Assembly (NCBI GenBank): GCA_902463725.1
Contig: CABQGK010000008.1
Span: 1 to 64,000 of the forward strand
Origin: an uncultured Sutterella sp.
GTDB taxonomy: Bacteria > Pseudomonadota > Gammaproteobacteria > Burkholderiales > Burkholderiaceae_F
Direction of reading: 5' to 3'
DNA length: 64,000 bases
Under the pieces are notes generated by a model. That model had not been told where the DNA came from. It searched no databases and saw only the letters and a program-made list of their open reading frames with translations. Below are positions 35,256-44,942 of this stretch, piece after piece (position 1 is the first letter of the stretch; every line of letters begins with the position of its first letter). A program made the position numbers and the translations under genes.

Positions 35256-35586
35256 ACGAGCCGAGCGGTATCACCGAGGCGAGTGAGTGCGTACTGCGCG
35301 AGCTAACTCGCTGAGGTGAGCGCCTCAGGCAAAGCGACAGGGGCTCTCGGGATTTTCTCGGGGGCCTTTGTCTTTTTTGCCTTTGGCGCGTTGCTTTTTC
35401 CCATAGGATCGGGCGGTGCAGATCCTGCCCGCTATAATGAAAATAGTCCCAAGTCTTTGAGGACAGTCCCTAGCGCTTGTGCGGCGCGTGGATTCTTGAT
35501 CCGGGAACGGAACTTTCACCTGCTCTAAAGAGGATATGGGCAGAGCGAGAGCATACCGTGTGTGCTCGCTTCTGCCTCTCAATGCT
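35256..35586 (+). other. Intergenic region with -10 box, no gene seen
   Basis: 330 bases before the DUF2199 gene. A perfect TATAAT at 35433-35438 without a good -35 may be its promoter. An imperfect long-range pairing of AGGCAAA (about 35327) with TTTGCCT (about 35377) may be the end of the aldehyde dehydrogenase transcript. Confidence 0.4.
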
Positions 35587-36093
35587 ATGACCGATACTGC
35601 TGAACTTTGTCGTGACATCCAGATGAAGCTCCCTGACGAGATCTGGATGCTGGATGCGCTTGAGCGCTACCGTCATGGCGCGCGCTATACCGAGGATTTT
35701 GCTTCGATGGACGGCGCCTACTATATCTTCGGTGTCATTGAAGTGCCGCTTGCCTACACAGAGGGCAGCTTTACTTGGGGTTGTTGGGTTGAGGTGAGCC
35801 GTGCGCTACATGACGCGTATCTTGAGGCGTTTCAAGAGAGCGACGCGGATCGCTTGAGCGGTACAGGCATTCTCGCCAATAGCATCCCAGGCTATGAGGA
35901 TGCCGACAAGTCCCCCGTTCATATCACCTTCTCCTCGGAACGTCGCCCCGTCATTATTTTGGATGCGGGAAACAGCCTCGCGGACGATCAAGTCGCTGGG
36001 CTCTCCGAACAAGACCATCATCTGCTCGATGAGGTTCTCTTTGGCGATGACGATGAAGAGGACGAGGAGGACTTTGAAGAGTCCGAGCGCTAA
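35587..36093 (+). CDS. DUF2199-like protein, function unknown
   Basis: 168-aa soluble protein resembling the DUF2199 family: YYIFGVIEVPLAYTEGSFTWGCWVEVS, here read as two blocks, and ILANSIPGYEDADKSPVHITF match the family's core. The CxxC/H zinc motif common at the N-terminus of DUF2199 proteins is missing. The last ~18 residues are almost all acidic (DDDEEDEEDFEE). Start uncertain: ATG 35587 has no good ribosome binding site; an ATG at 35536 follows AGAGGA too closely. Single gene, convergent with dut. Confidence 0.7.
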   Translation: MTDTAELCRDIQMKLPDEIWMLDALERYRHGARYTEDFASMDGAYYIFGVIEVPLAYTEGSFTWGCWVEVSRALHDAYLEAFQESDADRLSGTGILANSIPGYEDADKSPVHITFSSERRPVIILDAGNSLADDQVAGLSEQDHHLLDEVLFGDDDEEDEEDFEESER

Positions 36094-36187
36094 GTGTGGC
36101 GAGACGCGAGCGGCAGGCTCGCTCTAGACCTCGCCTTTGACGTGTGCCGCCCATTGACCTCTCCCAGAGGCCACGGCGGCACTTTCT

Positions 36188-36634
36188 TTAGCGCGTGCCT
36201 GTGGAACCAAAGCCACCCGTACCGCGTTCACTAGCGCTGAATTCGTCAACCAAGTTGAATTCGGCCTGCATCACAGGAATGATCACGAGCTGCGCAAGAC
36301 GCTCAAACGGCTCGAGTACAAAGGGCTCGTTGCCGCGGTTCCAAGTTGAAATCATCAGTTCACCCTGGTAGTCGGCATCGATCAGGCCAACTAAGTTTCC
36401 AAGCACGATCCCTTTCTTATGCCCTAGGCCGGAGCGCGGCAGAATGACGGCGGCATAACGGGGATCCCCAATATGAATAGCAAGACCCGTACGGACGAGC
36501 TTTGTTTCGCCGGGCGCAATGGTGAGCGGCTCATCGAGCAGCGCACGAAGATCGAGCCCAGCAGAGCCCGCTGTGGCGTAGGCGGGAAGGCGTTCCTTCA
36601 TGCGAGGGTCAAGGATTTTTAGATCAACTTTCAT
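36188..36634 (-). CDS. dut: Deoxyuridine 5'-triphosphate nucleotidohydrolase
   Basis: Trimeric dUTPase that hydrolyses dUTP to dUMP, preventing uracil incorporation (148 aa). Motifs: AGSAGLDLRA (I), PRSGLGHKKGIV (II), GLIDADYQGEL (III), RLAQLVIIPV (IV) and RGTGGFGSTG (V). ATG 36634 is the family start; the longer frame to 36691 lacks similarity. coaBC lies 126 bases upstream on the same strand, the same neighbourhood as in E. coli (dfp-dut). Confidence 0.97.
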   Translation of the reverse strand: MKVDLKILDPRMKERLPAYATAGSAGLDLRALLDEPLTIAPGETKLVRTGLAIHIGDPRYAAVILPRSGLGHKKGIVLGNLVGLIDADYQGELMISTWNRGNEPFVLEPFERLAQLVIIPVMQAEFNLVDEFSASERGTGGFGSTGTR

Positions 36635-36760
36635 GGAGTTTCCGTTGTGCGTTGAGGTGATTGGTTTGGAATGCGTTGGGCGAGGGGGCACCGCTTGGCG
36701 CCACAGCCATGCGCGCGTCTAGACGCAAAATGAGCGTCAAGCGGGCTCATCAGCGCGCTG

Positions 36761-37960
36761 TTAGTGAGCCCGCGCCTTGAGTAGCTCGGCGAGTCGCGCG
36801 AGCACCGCCTCGGCAATGCTGTATTTATCTGCTTTCTCTACAGGGGTTGTGCGATCAGCTTCGACCAAGAGCACGCTATTATAGTCGCTGCCGAGCGCGC
36901 TCCCAGCATGGTTCGCAACGACCATGGCACAGCCCTTTCTTAGACATTTGCCTCGGGCATAGGCTTCAAGATTTTCTGCTTCGGCAGCAAACCCTACGGT
37001 GAGCGGCGCGTTTTGAAGCGCACCAACGGTCGCGAGGATATCGGGATTTTCTTCCAGCTCGAGGCGAGGGGGTGCACCATGCTGTTTTTTGAGTTTGCCC
37101 TGCGTGCTCGATTTAATGCGCCAGTCTGCCACCGCCGCGACGCTGATAAACGCATCCCACACCGTGCCATCCTGTAAGGTCTCGAGTACGGCGTCGAGCA
37201 TTTCTCGGGCGCTTACGACATTAAGTCGTTTGACGCCTTCTGGCGTTTTGAGGGAAACAGGCCCCGAAATCAGTGTGACCTCTGCACCTGCCGCGCGCGC
37301 GGCCCGTGCAAGCGCGTACCCTTGTTTACCCGAGCTCAAGTTCGTGATGCCACGCACGTCGTCAATGGCCTCGTAAGTGGGGCCTGCTGTGAGAAGGATG
37401 CGTTTCCCAGCGAGCGTTTTCGCAACAAAGTGCGCGTCGATTCGCTCTGCAATATCGGCGGGCTCCATCATACGGCCGCCACCTTGATCGCCGCAGGCTT
37501 GTTCCCCCTCGACGGGACCAGCAAACTCAATGCCGTCCGCTTTGAGCAGCGCAACATTGCGCACGGTCGCTGGGTTCTGCCACATGAAGCGGTTCATCGC
37601 GGGCACGATGAGCACCGCTGTGCGGTGTGCAAGGAGCAGTGTACTGACGAGGTCATCGGCGATGCCATGCGCAGCTTTTGCAATGATGTTGGCGGTAGCA
37701 GGCATGACAACGAGTAAGTCGCTCTGGCGGTTGAGATCAATGTGCGGCATACCGCCCTTGCCATCGTGGTGCCATTCGGTTAAAGCGACGGGGTTGCCTG
37801 AGAGATTTTCAAAAGTGAGTGCGCTCACAAACTCGGTGGCGTGTGCTGTCATCGCAACATGCACTTCGTAGCCTTTTCGTCGCAGGAGTCGGACGAGCTC
37901 ACAGGCTTTGTAGAGAGCAATCCCGCCCGTGAGGGCAAGCGTAATACGATGGCTTTGCAT
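36761..37960 (-). CDS. coaBC: Phosphopantothenoylcysteine decarboxylase / synthetase
   Basis: Bifunctional enzyme of coenzyme A synthesis (399 aa). The N-terminal CoaC flavoprotein half has TGGIALYKACELVRLL and PAMNRFMWQNPAT, with ACGDQGGGRM at the hinge. The C-terminal CoaB half has TAGPTYEAIDDVRGITN and SVAAVADWR. ATG 37960 gives MQSHRITLALTGGIA, the expected start. Confidence 0.97.
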   Translation of the reverse strand: MQSHRITLALTGGIALYKACELVRLLRRKGYEVHVAMTAHATEFVSALTFENLSGNPVALTEWHHDGKGGMPHIDLNRQSDLLVVMPATANIIAKAAHGIADDLVSTLLLAHRTAVLIVPAMNRFMWQNPATVRNVALLKADGIEFAGPVEGEQACGDQGGGRMMEPADIAERIDAHFVAKTLAGKRILLTAGPTYEAIDDVRGITNLSSGKQGYALARAARAAGAEVTLISGPVSLKTPEGVKRLNVVSAREMLDAVLETLQDGTVWDAFISVAAVADWRIKSSTQGKLKKQHGAPPRLELEENPDILATVGALQNAPLTVGFAAEAENLEAYARGKCLRKGCAMVVANHAGSALGSDYNSVLLVEADRTTPVEKADKYSIAEAVLARLAELLKARAH

Positions 37961-38145
37961 AGTGTTCCTTCCGGATTCAGAAGCGTTTTTTGGCGGGTTT
38001 TAGCATAGGAAGCTGCGAGAACCCGCTGTTTTTCTCGCCACTGAGTATACGATCTGTGAAGCGCTATAGCAAAGCCTGCGTGAGTTGAGGTTCGGGGAGC
38101 GCTGCCGCGCGTACTTGCGGTAAGTCGCGCGGCACGCGCTCTCTT

Positions 38146-39912
38146 TTAGGCATCTAGCGGGGCAGCGCCTTCTTCAGGCCCCTTGAGTGGGCGCCCGACC
38201 GGTGAGCCTGCGGGGCGATTCTCAGCAAGTGCGCGGCGGATCGACTCGGCTGCGGAGCGCATCGCCGCTTCACGTGCATCGATAAAGGCTAGCAGTGGTT
38301 GCTGAGGTAGCTCATCCCAGATGCCAGGGTCTTTGCCAACAACTGTGATGGGAAGCACACGGTTAAGGGTGCGAGCAATCTCCACCACGCGTAGTGCTTC
38401 GGTGGTGTTGTCAAAGAGAATCAACTGACGCGCACGCATAACACGAGCATTCATGAGCGTCTGTGGATCCGTAGCGGAGCCCACAATGACCGAGAATCCT
38501 TCTTTGATGAGGTTGTCTGCCACATCGTGGTGCGACATGAGCGCAACAAGTGGCACGCCGGTGGCTGCTAACGTACGAATCAGCAGTAGCGCGGAGCGGT
38601 TTTCACCAATGATGACCACGGGCTCACTGTGTGTGCTTTCACTCGACTCCATGAGCTTTGTGAAGGGACCCTCACGGCGGTTGGCTTCTCGTACCCATTC
38701 CCAACGCTCAATCATGAGCGCTTTGATCTTAGGAATGAGATAGAAGGCCACTGGATTGAGTGCAATCGAGAGAATGGCGGCGCCAACGATCAAGTTGACC
38801 GCATAGTCATTGGCAAGATCGAGACTTTTGGCCTGCACCACCAAAATGAACGAAAATTCGCCGATTTGCGCTAGCGCTGCACTGACCGTGAAGGACGTGT
38901 GTAGTGGGTATTTGAGTAGGTGCACCAGGCCAAAAGCGACGGCACTTTTGCCGAGCATGATGATGAGCAGTACCGTCAGTACATGTAGGGGCGCTTCGAG
39001 CAAAATATGCCAGTCAAAGAGCATGCCGACCCCCACAAAGAAGAGCACCGAGAACGCGTCTTGGAAGGGGAGGGTTTCCGAGGCGGCGCGATGAGCAAAG
39101 CTTGATTCGCGCATGACGGCCCCAGCAAAAAAGGCGCCGAGCGCAAAGCTCACATGGAAGAACTCCGCTGCGCCATACGCTACGCCCACAGCAATGGCCA
39201 AAATGAATAGCGTAAAGAGCTCACGCGAACCCGTGCGCGCAATTTCCGAGAGTGCCCAAGGGAGTACGCGCTTGCCGACCACAAGCATCGTGGCGACAAA
39301 CGCACTCACGTTGAAAACGGTGATACCAATTTGCCAGAGCACATCTTTTGCGGTGATCGTCGCCCCCGTGCCACTGCCGCCCGTTAGCCCCGCCACCACG
39401 GGCAGTAACACGAGAATAAGTACCGTGGCAATGTCTTCGACGACGAGCCAACCCACAGCGATTTGACCGTCCATCGAATTGAGAATGCCGCGCACCTCTA
39501 GCGCTTTGATTAGCACGACGGTGGAGGCGCAGGAGAGACAAAGCCCGAGCACGAGGGCCTTGCCCCAGTTCCAATCCCAGAAAAAGTGCGCCGCCACACC
39601 CCCGAGGAGAGTGGCGAAAAACATCTGCAAGATGGCGCCAGGAACCGCAATCCCTTTGACCTTGAGGAGGTCTTTAAAGGAAAAGTGCAATCCAACGCCA
39701 AACATCAAGAGCATCACGCCGATCTCGGAGAGTTGACCAGCGAGTGCAGGATCGGCGTAGACGCCAGGCGTGTATTTGCCCGCAGCAATCCCTGCTAGGA
39801 GATATCCCACGAGTGGGGGAGAGCGGAAAAAACGTTCGGCAATAAAACCGAAGACGAGGGCGAGGGTGAAAGCTATCACCAACGTAGAGATGAGGGGAAG
39901 AGAGTGTTCCAT
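38146..39912 (-). CDS. ybaL: YbaL/Kef-type monovalent cation:proton antiporter (CPA2)
   Basis: Inner-membrane transporter (588 aa) with 12-13 hydrophobic segments and a cytoplasmic regulatory domain. The transport part has GVMLLMFGVGLHFS, VVLIKALEVRG and ALGAFFAGAVMRES. The C-terminal RCK_N-like domain (about 430-540) starts VVIIGENRSALLL where a GxGxxG dinucleotide loop is expected, so ligand binding may be changed or lost. Members move K+ or Na+ in exchange for H+. Single minus-strand gene; gaps of about 185 and 330 bases flank it. Confidence 0.88.
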   Translation of the reverse strand: MEHSLPLISTLVIAFTLALVFGFIAERFFRSPPLVGYLLAGIAAGKYTPGVYADPALAGQLSEIGVMLLMFGVGLHFSFKDLLKVKGIAVPGAILQMFFATLLGGVAAHFFWDWNWGKALVLGLCLSCASTVVLIKALEVRGILNSMDGQIAVGWLVVEDIATVLILVLLPVVAGLTGGSGTGATITAKDVLWQIGITVFNVSAFVATMLVVGKRVLPWALSEIARTGSRELFTLFILAIAVGVAYGAAEFFHVSFALGAFFAGAVMRESSFAHRAASETLPFQDAFSVLFFVGVGMLFDWHILLEAPLHVLTVLLIIMLGKSAVAFGLVHLLKYPLHTSFTVSAALAQIGEFSFILVVQAKSLDLANDYAVNLIVGAAILSIALNPVAFYLIPKIKALMIERWEWVREANRREGPFTKLMESSESTHSEPVVIIGENRSALLLIRTLAATGVPLVALMSHHDVADNLIKEGFSVIVGSATDPQTLMNARVMRARQLILFDNTTEALRVVEIARTLNRVLPITVVGKDPGIWDELPQQPLLAFIDAREAAMRSAAESIRRALAENRPAGSPVGRPLKGPEEGAAPLDA

Positions 39913-40149
39913 GGATTGGGCTTCGTTATTTGTTGTGTTTGTTGACGGAAGATCCCACCTAGGAATAGGCAGATTTTTTACTTATTTTAGAGGAATGAGG
40001 CTTCGGAGTCTTTGCAACACAGGGCGATAAAATGTTGCAAAATGCCAACAATAGCTGTGGAGATGATGAAAATTAAGTGTGGTAGGACGGAATACTGAGC
40101 GCGTTGTTGACAAAGATGCTGAAACTCTCCCTCCATAGGTGAGAGTTGT
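39913..40149. other. Upstream region of the antiporter, no gene seen
   Basis: About 240 A/T-rich bases between the antiporter start and the lspA terminator. No ORF or strong regulatory motif was recognised. Confidence 0.4.
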
Positions 40150-40187
40150 GGCGAAAAAATCTCCACCCTAAAGGTTGGGTGGAGATT
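40150..40187 (-). terminator. Terminator of the ileS-lspA operon
   Basis: AATCTCCACCC (40158-40168) pairs exactly with GGGTGGAGATT (40177-40187). Read on the minus strand, the stem is followed by TTTTTT (40154-40159). It lies 60 bases after the lspA stop. Confidence 0.93.
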
Positions 40188-40246
40188 GGTGTCAACTCAA
40201 CGCACAGTGCGATGAGTTGACTGAGCAAGGTGCTCGCAGCGAGCAA

Positions 40247-40762
40247 TCAACGCTTTGTGCGGGTGCGCAGTCCGAAAAACTCATCAATGATGAGCAGACC
40301 CGCGCCCACGCAGATGGCAATATCGGCGACGTTGAACGCTGGCCAGTGCATCCCATTGACATAGAAGTCAAGAAAGTCGATGACGTAGCCACGGAACAAG
40401 CGGTCGACGAGGTTGCCCGCTGCACCCGCGCAAATCGAGGCGAGCGCAAGCGAGAGCATGACATGCTCGCTCTGACGTCGCAGAATGCGTAGCATCACGA
40501 CAATGACCACAATGGCCAACGCGCTAAATAGCCACATCTGCCAGCCGCCAGCATGAGCAAGAAACGAGAAGGCGGCACCGCGGTTGAAGGCCAACACTAA
40601 GTTGAAGCCCGGAAAGACCGGACTGACTTGTCCGGGCTCAAAGGTGTGGGCAAAGTAGTACTTTGTCCCTTGATCAAGTGCAAAGAGCGCAAAAATGATC
40701 AAAAGCCAAAGCACATACTTGCCGTTGTGCCGATCGCTACGTAAGCGGGCATTGCCTGCCAT
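40247..40762 (-). CDS. lspA: Lipoprotein signal peptidase II
   Basis: Inner-membrane aspartyl protease that removes signal peptides from prolipoproteins after diacylglyceryl transfer (171 aa). Four hydrophobic helices. The catalytic aspartates are in GAAGNLVDRLFRGYVIDF and FNVADIAICVGA. It lies 15 bases downstream of ileS, the conserved ileS-lspA arrangement. The lipoprotein at 18722-20074 would be one of its substrates. Confidence 0.96.
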   Translation of the reverse strand: MAGNARLRSDRHNGKYVLWLLIIFALFALDQGTKYYFAHTFEPGQVSPVFPGFNLVLAFNRGAAFSFLAHAGGWQMWLFSALAIVVIVVMLRILRRQSEHVMLSLALASICAGAAGNLVDRLFRGYVIDFLDFYVNGMHWPAFNVADIAICVGAGLLIIDEFFGLRTRTKR

Positions 40763-40777
40763 AGCGGTTCCTTGCTT

Positions 40778-43648
40778 TTAGGCGAAGCGGCGAGTTTCGC
40801 CGGCGCCAAAGAGGTTGGAGATACAACGCGGGCAGAGCGTGGGATGCTCGCTATTGCTACCAACGCCCGCGACATAGTGCCAGCAGCGGGCGCACTTCTG
40901 CTCGGTAGCAACCGTCACCGAGAGATGCGTGCTGTCGTCGGCGCTCTTGACGAGGTCAACGTGGCTGACGATCATCACAAAGCGCAGCTCCTCACCGAGG
41001 CTAGCGAGGTCTTCGTAGAGCGCAGCCGGCACTTCGATACGGGCATTGGCCGCAAGAGAGCTACCGAGGCCGCTCTGTTCACGCTGCTCTTCGATGGCCT
41101 TTTGCAGATCGGCTCGTACCGCACGGATGCGTGCCCACTTCGCGAGCAGGGCTTCTGCATCGGCGGGCGCAGGCAGCGGCTCAAACGTTTCAGCAAAGAT
41201 CGAGCCGATTTCGTTCGGAGAGAAGATAGCAAAGGCTTCTTCTGCGGTAAACGAGAGGATCGGCGCGATCAATCGCAGGAACGTCTTCGTGATGTAGTAG
41301 AGCGCGGTTTGAGCCGAGCGGCGAGCACGGCTATTGGGGGCCGTCGTGTAGAGACGATCCTTGAGCACGTCTAGATAGAAGCCACCGAGGTCGGTCGAGG
41401 CGAAGGTCTGCAAGAGGTTCGTCACGTTGTGGAAACGGAACTCCTTGTACTCGGCAAGCACGCTCTGCTGGAACGCTTCGGTATAGGCGATAGCCCAGCG
41501 ATCGAGCTCGGTGAGCTCATCCACGGGGAGCATATCGTGTTTCGGATCGAAGTCAGAGGTGTTCGCCAAGAGGAATCGCAGCGTATTGCGCAGACGGCGA
41601 TAGCTTTCCACGACACGCTTCAGAATCGTCTTACCGAGACGCAGTTCACCTGAGTAGTCGGTGCTACCGACCCAGAGGCGGAGAATTTCAGCGCCGAACT
41701 GCTCGCTGATTTCCTGCGGACGGACGATGTTGCCCTTGGACTTGGACATCTTTTCGCCCTTTTCGTCAACGACGAAACCGTGCGTGAGCAGCATGTCGTA
41801 CGGAGGACGACCGTCGAGCATGGTGGAGGTGAGCAACGAGCTGTGGAACCAACCGCGGTGCTGATCGCTCCCCTCAAGGTAGAGGTCCGCAGGCCACTGC
41901 AACAAGTCCTTGTGAGAGCCGCGCAACACCGTGAAGTGCGTCACACCGCTATCGAACCAAACGTCGAGAATGTCTGTGCTCTTGACGTAGTTGGCCGCAT
42001 CAGCGCCCAAGAAGTCCTCAGGCTTGCTACGAGACCACGCTTCGATGCCCTGGGCTTCGACCAACTCGATGACACGGTCCATGATCGCGAGCGTATCGGG
42101 ATGCAGTTCCCCTGTTTCCTTATGAAGGAAGAATGGGAGCGGTACCCCCCAATTGCGCTGGCGCGAGATGCACCAGTCGGGGCGGTTTTCGATCATGGCG
42201 TAGAGTCGATTAATACCCCAAGCAGGGAAGAACTTCGTGTTCTTGACGCCTTCAAGAGCCTTTTCGCGCAACGAGTGTTCGCTCGGCTTGGTATTGAGCA
42301 CGCCCTTGGTGTCAGCATCGGGCTGATCCATGCGAATAAACCACTGGCTCGTTGCACGGTAGATGAGCGGCGTCTTATGACGCCAGCAGTGCATGTAGCT
42401 GTGCTGCATCTTGCCCTGCGCGAGCAAACTGCCAGCGAGGTTGAGCGCTTCGATGATCTTGGGTTGTGCGGCCCAGATGTTCATGCCGCCAAAGAGCGGC
42501 AGATCATCGGCGTAGACACCATCTCCCTTCACAGGGGTGAGAATGTCGTCGTTGGTGAAGCCGTTGTTTTTGCAGGAGAGATAGTCGTCCAAACCATAGG
42601 CTGGCGCCGAGTGCACGATACCCGTACCAGCGCTTGCATCAACGTAGTCCGCAAGGAACACGGGTGAGAGGCGACGGTAGCCTGCTTCAAGCTCATAGAG
42701 CGGGTGACGGAAGGCGACGTGGTCAAGCGCAGCACCCTTAACGGTGGCCTTGACCGTACCGTTCAAGCCGTAGCGCTTGAGTGCGTCTTCGGCGAGGCCC
42801 GCAGCCAAAATAAGCAGACGATCGCCCGTATCAACGAGCGCGTAGTCCAGCTCGGGATTGACGTTGAGCGCTTGGTTGGCTGGCAACGTCCAAGGGGTTG
42901 TCGTCCAGATGACGACATAGACGGGCTTCTCAAGCGTGGTATTGAATGCACGCTCAAGCCCTTCTTTGCTTGAAGGGTCAAGCGCAAAGGCAACGTCAAC
43001 GGTATAGCTTTCGACGTCCTTGTATTCGACTTCTGCTTCAGCCAACGCGCTCTGGCAGTCAAAGCACCAGTTGACGGGTTTGAGCCCGCGGTAGACGTAG
43101 CCCTTTTCCATCACGTGCTTGAGTACACGGATTTCTTCGGCTTCGTTCGTGTAGCGCATCGTGCGATAGGGATTGTCCCAGAAACCAAGCACTCCCAAGC
43201 GCTTGAAGTCCGCGAGCTGCAACAGACTCTGCTCCATGGCATATTCACGTGCAAGGCGTTGCGTCTCGTCTGCCGGCAGATTCTTACCGTGGAGCTTTTC
43301 GATCTGAACTTCGATCGGCATGCCGTGGCAATCCCAACCTGGTACATACGGCGCGTTGTAGCCCTCGAGGAGTTTCTCCTTGACGATCATGTCCTTGAGG
43401 ATCTTGTTGACGGCATGGCCGACGTGGATGGTGCCGTTGGCATAGGGAGGACCATCATGGAGGATGAACTTTTTGGCGTCACGGCGCGCGTCGATAATGC
43501 GCTCGTAGAGGTGTGATTCGTCCCAGGCTTTAATCCAGCCGGGTTCACGCTGCGCGAGATTCCCTCGCATGGGGAAGGGGGTATCCGGTAGGTTGAGCGG
43601 ATACTTCTTGGAATCGGCGTCATTGGCCGTGTTGGCATCTTTTGCCAT
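40778..43648 (-). CDS. ileS: Isoleucyl-tRNA synthetase
   Basis: Class Ia synthetase (956 aa). HIGH-type motif HVGH at 75-78 in GPPYANGTIHVGH, the CP1 editing domain with WTTTPWTLPANQA, and KMSKS in GEKMSKSKGNIV. The C-terminal zinc finger CARCWHYVAG...CPRC is of the bacterial ileS1 type, usually the mupirocin-sensitive class. ATG 43648 follows GGAGAT. First gene of the ileS-lspA unit; ribF lies 71 bases upstream, the same three-gene order as E. coli. Confidence 0.98.
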   Translation of the reverse strand: MAKDANTANDADSKKYPLNLPDTPFPMRGNLAQREPGWIKAWDESHLYERIIDARRDAKKFILHDGPPYANGTIHVGHAVNKILKDMIVKEKLLEGYNAPYVPGWDCHGMPIEVQIEKLHGKNLPADETQRLAREYAMEQSLLQLADFKRLGVLGFWDNPYRTMRYTNEAEEIRVLKHVMEKGYVYRGLKPVNWCFDCQSALAEAEVEYKDVESYTVDVAFALDPSSKEGLERAFNTTLEKPVYVVIWTTTPWTLPANQALNVNPELDYALVDTGDRLLILAAGLAEDALKRYGLNGTVKATVKGAALDHVAFRHPLYELEAGYRRLSPVFLADYVDASAGTGIVHSAPAYGLDDYLSCKNNGFTNDDILTPVKGDGVYADDLPLFGGMNIWAAQPKIIEALNLAGSLLAQGKMQHSYMHCWRHKTPLIYRATSQWFIRMDQPDADTKGVLNTKPSEHSLREKALEGVKNTKFFPAWGINRLYAMIENRPDWCISRQRNWGVPLPFFLHKETGELHPDTLAIMDRVIELVEAQGIEAWSRSKPEDFLGADAANYVKSTDILDVWFDSGVTHFTVLRGSHKDLLQWPADLYLEGSDQHRGWFHSSLLTSTMLDGRPPYDMLLTHGFVVDEKGEKMSKSKGNIVRPQEISEQFGAEILRLWVGSTDYSGELRLGKTILKRVVESYRRLRNTLRFLLANTSDFDPKHDMLPVDELTELDRWAIAYTEAFQQSVLAEYKEFRFHNVTNLLQTFASTDLGGFYLDVLKDRLYTTAPNSRARRSAQTALYYITKTFLRLIAPILSFTAEEAFAIFSPNEIGSIFAETFEPLPAPADAEALLAKWARIRAVRADLQKAIEEQREQSGLGSSLAANARIEVPAALYEDLASLGEELRFVMIVSHVDLVKSADDSTHLSVTVATEQKCARCWHYVAGVGSNSEHPTLCPRCISNLFGAGETRRFA

Positions 43649-43719
43649 GGAAATCTCCTGGCCCCCTCGGGCTCTTCAGTTGATTAAACATGGGTGCACA
43701 AATTGTCAGCGTCGACCGA

Positions 43720-44697
43720 TTACTCTGGCTTTGGGCTGACAGTGCTGTCCGCAAGGGGACAGCCTAAAATCCGACGGGCACTCCGTGCGTCGGATTCGAT
43801 GGCAGCTCGAAGTTCTTCGAGCCCCGAAAACTTTTTCTCGCCGCGTAGCCGCTCGACAAACTCGACTTCGACAACGCGACCATAGGCATCCCCTTGCCAG
43901 TCAAAGACATGCGTTTCCAACAGGTAGCGCCCGTCGCTTTCAACCGTGGGTTTACGCCCAATCGACGCAACGCCGTTGAGGCCAATACCTGCGGATAGAC
44001 CACGGATGCGTACAGCAAAGATTCCATCGACGGCGGGGTGCGCTTGGGATCCCGGCGGAATTGGCGCCATGTTGAGGGTCGGAAAGCCGAGTGTGCGACC
44101 TAGCGCCGCCCCGTGAATGACGCGTCCAGTCATGCTGTAGGGGCGTCCGAGCATCTGCGCTGCTTCGAAGAGGTCACCCGCGCGAAGCACTTCACGAATG
44201 CGCGAGCTGCTGATGCGGCTTTCTTCGTGATAGACCATGGGCTGCACGTAGAGCTCGAACGGATAGCGCGCGCTCATCGTCGAGAGCGTCTCGACGCTTC
44301 CCGAGCGATCGCTACCGAAACGAAAATCTTCACCCACCGTGATCCAATAGGTTTCCAGTCCTTTGAGCAGGATCTCAGTGACGAAGTCCTGAGCACTCAA
44401 ACTCGCGAGAGACCGGTGGAAGGGCAGAATGTAGACCCGTTCAATACCCGTATTGAGAATTCTGAGAACCTTGTCGTAGAGCGTGGAGATGCGAACAATC
44501 TCGCCGCCGCGACCGAAGAAGTCCTTCGGATGCGGTTCGAACGTCACCACAGAAGGGACGAGCCCCCTGTCGTGAGCCGCTGCGCAGACCATCCTCAAGA
44601 GAGACTGATGTCCAAGGTGTACGCCATCAAAGTTGCCAATAGCAACGGCAGAAGGACGTTTCAGCAGAGGATCAGGTAAACCACGAAAAACGCGCAT
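43720..44697 (-). CDS. ribF: Bifunctional riboflavin kinase / FAD synthetase
   Basis: Makes FMN from riboflavin and then FAD (325 aa). The N-terminal adenylyltransferase half has AIGNFDGVHLGHQSLL and VTFEPHPKDFF; the C-terminal kinase half has GRVIHGAALGRTLGFPTLNM (start of the PTAN-like motif) and GVASIGRKPTV. ATG 44697 (MRVFRGL) matches the family; upstream in-frame sequence to 44802 is not similar. It is divergent from purN across 245 bases. Confidence 0.96.
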   Translation of the reverse strand: MRVFRGLPDPLLKRPSAVAIGNFDGVHLGHQSLLRMVCAAAHDRGLVPSVVTFEPHPKDFFGRGGEIVRISTLYDKVLRILNTGIERVYILPFHRSLASLSAQDFVTEILLKGLETYWITVGEDFRFGSDRSGSVETLSTMSARYPFELYVQPMVYHEESRISSSRIREVLRAGDLFEAAQMLGRPYSMTGRVIHGAALGRTLGFPTLNMAPIPPGSQAHPAVDGIFAVRIRGLSAGIGLNGVASIGRKPTVESDGRYLLETHVFDWQGDAYGRVVEVEFVERLRGEKKFSGLEELRAAIESDARSARRILGCPLADSTVSPKPE

Positions 44698-44942
44698 GGC
44701 TATCAAAAGGTTATTGGTAAAAGGGTGATTTTTGATTATACGGAATTTCACCGTACTTTCAGCACCTCTAGGTAAAATAGCGGATAGAATGTGCGCCTTC
44801 AAACGCCTAGTATGGCGCTTTGTGGCAGGCTAGAGCCCTCATTCGCACGATGTTTGAGCTGGTGTTGTGTTCTGGTTTTGCTCAATGGGTCACGTGCCAG
44901 GGCACGCTTCCCAACTCTGCTCACCTCTTTTAGGAGTCGTTC
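44698..44942. other. Divergent ribF/purN promoter region, no gene seen
   Basis: Carries -10-like words for the rightward direction (TAAAAT near 44776 and TAGAAT near 44786), but no single convincing hexamer pair. It must hold promoters for both genes. Confidence 0.4.
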
